DNA from: CAZHHH01 sp052400685
GTDB taxonomy: Bacteria; Bacteroidota; Bacteroidia; Bacteroidales; Marinilabiliaceae
Assembly: GCA_052400685.1 (NCBI GenBank)
Contig: JBQTGJ010000014.1
Direction: 5' to 3' (one strand)
Length of the DNA stretch: 64,000 nt
This document shows positions 58,183 through 64,000 of this stretch, piece by piece (within the stretch, counting starts at the first letter, position 1; each line of letters begins with the position of its first letter). The position numbers and the translations under genes were made by a program. The notes beneath the pieces were generated by a model. It had not been told where the DNA came from, did not search any database, and was given only the letters and a program-made list of their open reading frames with translations.

Positions 58183-59901
58183 ATGAAAGACCAAGTAATG
58201 CGTGATTTTTCACATCTGGACGAAGAGCAACTGCCCATCGCACAAAACAAACTACATGGGGGAAAGCATTTTGCAGGATTATATGCAGGGGAGCATGTGG
58301 CCGCCACCGAGTTTGTGATTGGTGCGACTTTCGTAGCTTTGGGTGCCAGTACACGTGATATTCTTTTTGGTTTACTTATTGGTAATATTCTGGCAGTACT
58401 TAGCTGGACTTTTATTACGGCGCCAATTGCTGTTCAGACCAGGCTCAGCTTATATACCTATCTTAATAAGATAGCAGGTGATTATATGACCAAGCTTTAC
58501 AACTGGGCCAATGCCATTATATTCACTGTTATTTCAGCGGCGATGATTACGGTGTCCTCGTCAGCCGTGCGTTTTTTATTTAATATCCCCGCTCAGCTCA
58601 ACTGGTATTCATCAAATATCTGGTTCATCCTTGTCGTTATTGCTGTTGGCGTGGTGGTGGTATTTGTGGCTATTTACGGGTTTAATACTGTCGCCGACTT
58701 TTCGAGTATTTGTGCGCCCTGGTTATTTACTCTATTTATAGCTGGTGCCCTGGTTTTGTTACCCGAACTGTCGCATAGTGTTATCGGAAGTACTTCTATT
58801 TCCAGTTGGAAGGAGTTTTTGAGCATTGGCGACCAGTCTATCTGGAAGGGGGTCACCGACACGGGGGAATCAGGTATCGGTTTGTTTGAAGTTATTGGCT
58901 TTGCATGGGCTGCCAACACCATTACTCACGTGGGGTTGATCGATATGGCTATTTTACGGTTTGCCAAGAAATCCTATTATGGTGTCTACTCTAGTTTTGG
59001 AATGTTGTTTGGCCATTATGTGGCATGGATCGCTGCCGGTATTATGGGAGCCGGTGCAGCTGTGTTGCTCAATCAACCTGTGGCATCGCTCGATCCGGGA
59101 GATGTTGCTTATTACGCCTTAGGCGCTTCGGGATTTGTCATCGTGATTATTGCCGGATGGACCACGGCCAATGCGAACCTTTATCGTGCCGGACTGGCTG
59201 CCCAGGCTATTTTTAAGAATCATTCCCGTAAGAGAACGACACTGGTGGTGGGTATATTTACCGTGATTATTGCTTGTTTTCCTTTTGTATTTACCAAGAT
59301 GCTCCCCATGTTGACTTATGCAGGACTTTTAGTGGTGCCGGTGGGAGCCATTGTTTTTGCTGAACATTTTATCTTTCCCAGGATTGGATTAACACGCTAT
59401 TGGGCTTATTACAAGAAGATGGTGGTTAGCAAGCCGGCTGTTATTTCATGGTTCGCCGGTCTTATTTTAGGCTTTGGTCTCAATGCATTGAATGTGATGT
59501 CATTTTACTATTTATTTATTCCTGCATGGTTCTTTACCCTGATTTTATATACTATTTTGGCCGCAAAAGCTGGCGCCAGAGGCGATTATACCGAAGAGAT
59601 AAAAGAGGAAGTACAGCTTCAAAAGGATATCAAAATATATCAGGCGGAAAAAGCCAAAACAGAAAAGGTGCAGCATAAAGACACTTCGCTGTTTTCTAAA
59701 ATTTTAAATGCGCTTTCGATTTTATGTCTGCTGATTATTTTGGTATTGGCTTTCCGCACTATGTTTGGTAGTCCCGACATTGAAACCTATAATATAAACA
59801 AGGCTATGTTTCAGAAATATGCTTTCGTATTTACCATTGGCTATTTTGTTTTTGCTTATTGGAATCTACGTCGCAAAAAAGCACTTATTCAATATATTTA
59901 G
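58183..59901 (+). CDS. NCS1-type (purine-cytosine permease-like) transporter, candidate hexitol importer
   Basis: A 572-residue membrane protein with about 12-14 segments. The N-terminal GKHFAGLYAGEHVAATEFVI and ATFVALGASTRDILFGLLIG, followed by the unwound-helix segment, resemble CodB/Mhp1-type NCS1 permeases. Classical members carry cytosine, purines or hydantoins. Here the neighbours are a sugar-type regulator, mannitol 2-dehydrogenase and fructokinase, so the likely cargo is a hexitol or similar polyol (inference). A soluble linker (residues 465-505, Glu/Lys-rich) precedes two extra C-terminal segments. Its stop codon TAG is also the first base triplet of a hairpin repeat. Confidence 0.75.
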   Translation: MKDQVMRDFSHLDEEQLPIAQNKLHGGKHFAGLYAGEHVAATEFVIGATFVALGASTRDILFGLLIGNILAVLSWTFITAPIAVQTRLSLYTYLNKIAGDYMTKLYNWANAIIFTVISAAMITVSSSAVRFLFNIPAQLNWYSSNIWFILVVIAVGVVVVFVAIYGFNTVADFSSICAPWLFTLFIAGALVLLPELSHSVIGSTSISSWKEFLSIGDQSIWKGVTDTGESGIGLFEVIGFAWAANTITHVGLIDMAILRFAKKSYYGVYSSFGMLFGHYVAWIAAGIMGAGAAVLLNQPVASLDPGDVAYYALGASGFVIVIIAGWTTANANLYRAGLAAQAIFKNHSRKRTTLVVGIFTVIIACFPFVFTKMLPMLTYAGLLVVPVGAIVFAEHFIFPRIGLTRYWAYYKKMVVSKPAVISWFAGLILGFGLNALNVMSFYYLFIPAWFFTLILYTILAAKAGARGDYTEEIKEEVQLQKDIKIYQAEKAKTEKVQHKDTSLFSKILNALSILCLLIILVLAFRTMFGSPDIETYNINKAMFQKYAFVFTIGYFVFAYWNLRRKKALIQYI

Positions 59902-60043
59902 TGCTTGTGCATAAAGTCATGAGTTTGGACTATAAAGTTCAAATTCAAGGCTTGCGCCGCTCGAAAAATGTGAGTTTACTCCTGTAAATGACCATTTTGA
60001 GAGCAAGCGTAACGCAGAAGTTAGATTTTTCAGGCAAGTACTA
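59899..60043. repeat. Hairpin repeat copy 16 (subfamily B, tandem unit 1)
   Basis: Begins in the stop codon of the permease gene (TTTAGTGCTTGTGC). It has the full B fold: AGTGCTTG / CAAGTACT, GCTTGC / GCAAGC, GCTC / GAGC, AAAATG / CATTTT and TTTAC / GTAAA. Confidence 0.9.
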
Positions 60044-60189
60044 TTTCTTGCTTGTGCATAAAGTCATGAGTTTGGACTATAAAGTTCAAATTCAAGGCTT
60101 GCGCCGCTCGAAGAATGTGAGTTTACTCTTGTAAATGACCATTTTGAGAGCAAGCATAACGCAGAAGTTAGATTTTTCAGGCAAGTACT
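60044..60189. repeat. Hairpin repeat copy 17 (subfamily B, tandem unit 2)
   Basis: Nearly identical to unit 1, displaced by 147 bases; the spacing of the internal GTGCATAAAG is 147 in both steps. ATTTCTTGCTTG joins the units. Confidence 0.9.
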
Positions 60190-60329
60190 ATTTCTTGCTT
60201 GTGCATAAAGTCGTGAGTTTGGACTATAAAGTTCAAATTCAAGGCTTGCGTCGCTCGAAGAATGTGAGTTTACTCCTGTAAATGACCATTTTGAGAGCAA
60301 GCGTAACGCAGAAGTTGAACTTTATACAA
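60190..60329. repeat. Hairpin repeat copy 18 (subfamily B, tandem unit 3)
   Basis: Third unit; its right end changes to GAAGTTGAACTTTATACAAT, an A-type end, so it seems to be a hybrid. The mannitol dehydrogenase gene starts 52 bases later. Confidence 0.88.
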
Positions 60330-60381
60330 TAAATATTAAGCATCTTTTGATGAAAGAAACTTACAAATAAAACAAACAATT

Positions 60382-61872
60382 ATGAAACCTACAATCGCGT
60401 TAAAACAAGAGAATTTAGGATTATTGCCTCCTAATATTAAAGTTCCTTCTTATGATAGAGATAAGGTGAGAACGAGTATTGTTCATATCGGGGTGGGAAA
60501 TTTTCACCGATCACATGAGGCTTATTTTACCAATGAGTTAATGGAGCGTTATGGGGTAATGGATTGTGGTATTTGTGGCGTGGGATTACTCGATTATGAC
60601 CGTCGTATTTATAATATTCTGAAAGATCAGGATGGTTTATATACTTTGATGGTGAAAGAACTTGACGGGTCGGTTAGTGCCCGCGTTATAGGTTCATTGG
60701 TGGAATTCCTTTTTGCACCTGAAAATCCCATTGCGGTTATTGAAAAAATGGCCAGCCCCGATATCAGGATTATTTCATTGACGATTACCGAGGGCGGATA
60801 CAATTTGAATGAAGCAACGGGACAGTTCGATTTCAGCAATCCGGTGGTTGTGGAAGATATGAAAAATCCTCTGTCACCCAAGACCGTCTTTGGTTATTTG
60901 GCACAAGCCCTTAAGCTGCGGATGCAACGGGATGTGTCAGGATGTACCATCCAGTCGTGCGATAACATACAAGGCAATGGTGATGTGGCTAAAAAAGCCC
61001 TTTTAAATTATGTGAAAGCGGCCGAGCCTGAATTGCTTCCCTGGATTGAAAAAAATGTCTCCTTTCCCAATGCGATGGTCGATCGTATCACGCCTGTTAC
61101 CGTTGCGGCAGATATTCAAAAGGTGACCGATCAGTTTTTGGTTGAGGATCAGTGGCCGGTGGTTTGTGAACCTTTTATTCAATGGGTGATAGAAGATGAT
61201 TTTGTGGCAGGACGTCCGGAATGGGAAAAGGTGGGGGCGCAGTTCGTTAAAGATGTTGTGCCTTACGAAAATATGAAACTGCGACTGCTCAATGCCGGGC
61301 ACTCGGTATTGGGAATGCTGGGGGCCTTACATGGATATGACACCATTGATGAGGCGGCACGCGATGCTGATTTTAATGCGTTTTTAAGATCGTTTATGGA
61401 TGTCGAAGTATCGCCTACTTTGGGCAATTTGGGAGGCATTGATTTGGACAGCTATAAGAAGAGCCTCATAGCACGCTTCCAAAATATTTACATGAAGGAC
61501 CTTATTTCACGCATCTGTCTGGAGAGTTCGGCCAAAATTCCTATTTTTTTATTGCCAACCATTAAGGCCCAGTTGCAGGGCGACGGTCATATTGAACGAG
61601 CTGCTTTTGTGGTGGCCGCCTGGTGTAAATACAACGATGGGGTGGATGAGAAGGGTAAATCTTATGTTATTAAAGATGCCATGAGTGATGAGTTGATTCG
61701 TGCTGCGGCCCAATCGCATCAAAATCCCAAACGGTTTCTGGAAATAGAACCTGTTTTTGGTGATATGATAAAAAATCAGGCTTTTGTTGCTGCCTTCATC
61801 AAATCGTTGGAGATGCTGCGAAGCAAGAGTGTAAAAGAATGTGTTGTTGAGTTAGAAAAAAAACTGGCCTGA
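60382..61872 (+). CDS. Mannitol 2-dehydrogenase-family enzyme
   Basis: A 496-residue polyol-specific long-chain dehydrogenase that oxidises mannitol (or a similar hexitol/hexonate) to the 2-keto sugar with NAD. IVHIGVGNFHRSHEAYFTNE is the cofactor-binding start. CDNIQGNGDVAKKALLNYVK and FPNAMVDRITPVT are family blocks. The catalytic set Lys299, Asn304, His307 lies in MKLRLLNAGHS (Lys-x4-Asn-x2-His). Length fits mannitol 2-dehydrogenases; fructuronate reductase (UxuB) and tagaturonate reductase are the alternatives, but the next gene is a fructokinase, which favours mannitol to fructose. The two genes are separated by 2 bases. Confidence 0.88.
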   Translation: MKPTIALKQENLGLLPPNIKVPSYDRDKVRTSIVHIGVGNFHRSHEAYFTNELMERYGVMDCGICGVGLLDYDRRIYNILKDQDGLYTLMVKELDGSVSARVIGSLVEFLFAPENPIAVIEKMASPDIRIISLTITEGGYNLNEATGQFDFSNPVVVEDMKNPLSPKTVFGYLAQALKLRMQRDVSGCTIQSCDNIQGNGDVAKKALLNYVKAAEPELLPWIEKNVSFPNAMVDRITPVTVAADIQKVTDQFLVEDQWPVVCEPFIQWVIEDDFVAGRPEWEKVGAQFVKDVVPYENMKLRLLNAGHSVLGMLGALHGYDTIDEAARDADFNAFLRSFMDVEVSPTLGNLGGIDLDSYKKSLIARFQNIYMKDLISRICLESSAKIPIFLLPTIKAQLQGDGHIERAAFVVAAWCKYNDGVDEKGKSYVIKDAMSDELIRAAAQSHQNPKRFLEIEPVFGDMIKNQAFVAAFIKSLEMLRSKSVKECVVELEKKLA

Positions 61873-61874
61873 TT

Positions 61875-62759
61875 ATGAAACAGATTGTCTGTTATGGTGA
61901 GGTGCTGTGGGACATGCTCCCTTCCGGTAAGAAATTAGGCGGAGCGCCTTTAAATGTGGCACTGAGGGCTCAATCCTTTGGCTGCGATGCCAGAGTGATT
62001 AGCAGCATTGGTAAGGATGCTGCCGGCGATGAAATAGTGGAACAGATGAAGGCTCATTCGGCTTCTATTAACCACCTGCAGGTGAGTGAAAATTATGCGA
62101 CAAGTGAAGTCCTGGTTTATTTGAATGAGGCCGGCAGTGCTTCGTATGAGATTAAGATGCCTTGCGCGTGGGATGACATCAAATTGCTGGACAAAGACCT
62201 TGAAGTGGTTAAAGCTTCCGATGCCTTTATTTTTGGAAGTCTGGCGGCTCGTAAATCAACTTCGCGGGAGACTTTATTTGCCTTGCTCGAAGCAGCTCTT
62301 TTTAAGGTGTTTGATGTTAATTTGCGTTCGCCGCATTATGAATTCGATACGTTGTTAAAACTAATGACGAAAGCCGATTTTATAAAGCTTAATGACGATG
62401 AAATTTTTAAGATATGTAATTATATGAACGCTGACGCTCATTCGCTTGAAGCGTGCATTCGGTTTATCGCAGAAAAAACACACACAAAAAGTATCTGTGT
62501 GACGTTAGGTGCAGCAGGCGCAGTGGTTTTTCAGGACAATAAGTTTACATATAACAAAGGTTATAAGATTGTGGTGGCTGATACCGTGGGATCGGGCGAC
62601 TCCTTTTTGGGCACATTGATAAGTCAATTGCTGTCGGGTGCAACGGTACAAGTGGCGCTTGATTATGCTTCCGCCGTTGGGGCTCTGGTGGCTTCTAAGC
62701 AAGGGGCCAACCCTAAAATTGAAGATGGGGAGATAGCGTTGTTGATGAAACAGAAATAA
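61875..62759 (+). CDS. PfkB-family carbohydrate kinase, probable fructokinase
   Basis: A 294-residue ribokinase-fold enzyme expected to phosphorylate fructose at C6. GEVLWDMLPSGKKLGGAPLN and VALRAQSFGCDARVISSIGK form the sugar-binding N-part, and DTVGSGDSFLGTLIS (catalytic Asp242) is the anion-hole and base motif. It overlaps nothing but follows the dehydrogenase stop by 2 bases, so they are cotranscribed. A known Bacteroidota parallel is the mannitol dehydrogenase/fructokinase pair of marine algae degraders such as Zobellia. A terminator follows. Confidence 0.9.
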   Translation: MKQIVCYGEVLWDMLPSGKKLGGAPLNVALRAQSFGCDARVISSIGKDAAGDEIVEQMKAHSASINHLQVSENYATSEVLVYLNEAGSASYEIKMPCAWDDIKLLDKDLEVVKASDAFIFGSLAARKSTSRETLFALLEAALFKVFDVNLRSPHYEFDTLLKLMTKADFIKLNDDEIFKICNYMNADAHSLEACIRFIAEKTHTKSICVTLGAAGAVVFQDNKFTYNKGYKIVVADTVGSGDSFLGTLISQLLSGATVQVALDYASAVGALVASKQGANPKIEDGEIALLMKQK

Positions 62760-62797
62760 TGATTTGGTGTCAGCACAATAAGTTTTTTTTTGTTACG

Positions 62798-62836
62798 CTC
62801 GCTGTCAAAACTATTTTTTTTGACAGCGAGTTTGTA
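62798..62836. terminator. Intrinsic terminator after the hexitol genes
   Basis: CTCGCTGTCAAAA pairs perfectly with TTTTGACAGCGAG around a short T-rich loop. T-rich DNA follows on the right and A-rich DNA mirrors it on the left. Confidence 0.85.
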
Positions 62837-62877
62837 TTTGTGTTTTACGGCAAAGCCGTTCGTTTCATCAGAAGTGT

Positions 62878-62885
62878 TACCTTTG
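62878..62885 (+). promoter_or_regulatory. Promoter -7 element of the PhnP-like gene
   Basis: TACCTTTG is an exact TAnnTTTG match 16 bases before the GTG start, so the mRNA leader is very short. Confidence 0.6.
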
Positions 62886-62901
62886 TTCAAAAAGAAACAG
62901 A

Positions 62902-63669
62902 GTGCAAATAAAGGTGACAGTTTTAGGCTCCGGAACTTCCTTGGGGGTTCCGATGATTGCGTGTAAATGTAAGGTTTGCCAGTCGGAAAATATAAAAGAT
63001 AAGCGGTTACGTGCTTCAGTTCTGATTCAGGTTGGAGATAAAAATATTGTGATTGATGCCGGGCCCGATTTCCGGATGCAAATGCTCCGGTCGGGCATCG
63101 CGCATCTCGAAGCTATTTTGATTACGCATTGTCACAAGGACCATACTGCAGGGTTGGATGATGTGCGGGCTTTTAACTGGATCAATAAAACGCCGGCGCA
63201 TGTTTATGCCGAACCCATGGTTATTAAGAGTCTCAGACAGGAATTTGCCTATGCCTTTTCGGATCATAAATATCCCGGGTTACCGGAAATTAACCTTCAT
63301 AAAATTAATGTTGAGCCTTTCAAGGTGGCCGATGTGCCGGTTATCCCCATTCGGGTGATGCATTATAAAATGCCGGTGTTGGGATTTCGTATCGGCGATT
63401 TCACCTATCTCACCGACACCAATCATGTGCCGCAGGAGTCCTACTCAAAAATAATGGGCTCAAAAGTCTTGATTGTTGATGGTTTGCGTATTGAACCACA
63501 TCTTTCTCATTTTAATCTGCAACAAGCCCTGGATTTTATAGCGCAGGTAAAACCCGAAAAAGCCTACATCACACATATCAGTCACCAAATGGGATTGCAC
63601 GATGAAGTCAATGCCTTGCTTCCCAAAGGGGTGGAGCTGGCTTATGATGGCCTTACCTTTGACATTTAG
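62902..63669 (+). CDS. PhnP-like MBL-fold metallo-hydrolase
   Basis: A 255-residue metallo-beta-lactamase-fold phosphodiesterase-like protein. KVTVLGSGTSLGVPMIACKC is the PhnP/lipB-neighbour type N-terminus with its Cys-x-Cys-x2-Cys motif (ACKCKVCQ), THCHKDHTAGLDDVRAFNW is the His-x-His-x-Asp-His metal site, and LTDTNHVP and THISHQMGLHDEV give the remaining ligands. It starts at GTG, with a -7 box close upstream. PhnP acts on cyclic phosphodiesters in phosphonate use, but phn genes are absent, so the substrate is open. The stop is TAG, followed by GTGCTTA as at the ends of other repeat-flanked genes. Confidence 0.88.
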   Translation: MQIKVTVLGSGTSLGVPMIACKCKVCQSENIKDKRLRASVLIQVGDKNIVIDAGPDFRMQMLRSGIAHLEAILITHCHKDHTAGLDDVRAFNWINKTPAHVYAEPMVIKSLRQEFAYAFSDHKYPGLPEINLHKINVEPFKVADVPVIPIRVMHYKMPVLGFRIGDFTYLTDTNHVPQESYSKIMGSKVLIVDGLRIEPHLSHFNLQQALDFIAQVKPEKAYITHISHQMGLHDEVNALLPKGVELAYDGLTFDI

Positions 63670-63692
63670 TGCTTAAAAAATAGTTCAACTTT

Positions 63693-63796
63693 GTCCCTTT
63701 TTATCATCGAATTACGCGAATTAACGCGAATTCTTTATTGCTCCGCCGCATTGCGCGTGGGCGGTTCCCCCTCAAGGGGGTTAGGGGGCATGCGTG
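63693..63796. repeat. Right-edge repeat, copy 1
   Basis: Contains ATCGAATTACGCGAATTAAC with a short direct AATT-type array, then CCCCCTCAAGGGGG and TTAGGGGGCATGCG. The C5/G5 palindrome can fold into a strong hairpin. A second copy lies 181 bases further on. Confidence 0.75.
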
Positions 63797-63873
63797 AGGG
63801 GATTATAATTTTATTGGGAATTCAACAATCAATCAGTAAAGAATACTTGATTATTTCTTTGGCATTATACTAG

Positions 63874-63976
63874 TCCATTTTTGTTATCGAATTAAACGAA
63901 TTACTCCGAATTATTTATTACTCGCCACATCGCGCACAGGCGGTTCCCCCTCAAGGGGGTCAGGGGGCATGCGTAG
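63874..63976. repeat. Right-edge repeat, copy 2
   Basis: Direct repeat of copy 1 with the same order of blocks: ATCGAATTAAACGAATTAC, CGCGCACAGGCGG, CCCCCTCAAGGGGG, CAGGGGGCATGCG. Between the copies (63797-63873) the sequence is AT-rich and unremarkable. No gene is seen from 63670 to the window end. Confidence 0.75.
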
Positions 63977-64000
63977 GCGGTTTTGTAAATATATCAACCA

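Noticed and set aside
60064..60300. A leftward frame with an internally repeated protein sequence
   Set aside because: The protein repeat only mirrors the 147-bp DNA repeat; 147 is a multiple of three, so the frame stays open by chance.
59899..60329. CRISPR-like array
   Set aside because: The three 147-bp units adjoin one another without unique spacers, and each unit is a long palindrome; no cas gene is present.

Overview
The window is chromosomal DNA from a member of the Bacteroidota, most likely an environmental, Marinilabiliales-like lineage; the genus cannot be fixed from sequence alone. The pointers are the short primary sigma factor without region 1.1 (286 aa), many promoters of the Bacteroidota type (TTTG near -33, TAnnTTTG near -7) a few bases before start codons, few Shine-Dalgarno sites, an UpxY-type NusG paralogue, and Bacteroidota-typical families (DUF4301, DUF4197, HTH_34, NrtR-like Nudix regulators). 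I see no rRNA, tRNA, CRISPR array, phage gene or transposase.

Layout. 0-13 kb is mostly housekeeping: the 3' end of gdhA, a uracil permease, a Cys-cluster protein, an NTP_transf_5 protein, an UpxY-like regulator, gyrB, a glycosyltransferase, rpoD, htrA, dapF and uvrB. 13.5-23 kb holds an Rrf2 regulator, rsmE, a four-gene amidoligase cluster (C39-like peptidase, RimK-family ATP-grasp ligase, GCS2-type ligase, N-formylglutamate amidohydrolase), two radical SAM proteins and a DUF4197 lipoprotein. 23-25.4 kb is a cell-division/RNA-decay group (coiled-coil ZapB-like protein, zapA, rny). 25.4-28.8 kb makes nucleotide sugars (a UDP-sugar 4-epimerase-like protein, gmd, fcl). 29-48.9 kb is a mix: a PatB-type lyase, truA, a leftward TPR-comA-DUF368-aroE operon, DUF4301, a FadL-type porin next to an SGNH lipoprotein, an SLC12-like transporter with a GNAT enzyme, mazG, phoH, purC and a membrane-Nudix fusion. 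49-55 kb has rsmI, a ferredoxin-NADP-reductase-like enzyme, two methylthiotransferases (MiaB-like and MtaB) and a membrane protein/HTH_34 regulator pair. 56-62.8 kb is a probable hexitol (mannitol) utilisation locus: NrtR-like regulator, outer-membrane protein, NCS1-type permease, mannitol 2-dehydrogenase and fructokinase. A PhnP-like metallo-hydrolase closes the window.

The most unusual content is non-coding. About 17 complete or broken copies of a roughly 145-bp hairpin-forming repeat fill intergenic gaps, mostly between 48.9 and 60.3 kb. Two subfamilies have different stem sequences but keep the same base pairing, which suggests that the fold is selected. Separately, a 90-bp module with a 13-codon minicistron lies directly before an SGNH lipoprotein gene (one copy) and a MiaB-like gene (two tandem copies), with a decayed relative before mtaB. 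Two candidate operator systems can be read directly: three AAACGT-N7-ACGTTT-type palindromes between the NrtR-like gene and the hexitol genes, and a 17-bp palindrome between the -33 and -7 boxes of the operon encoding the HTH_34 regulator.
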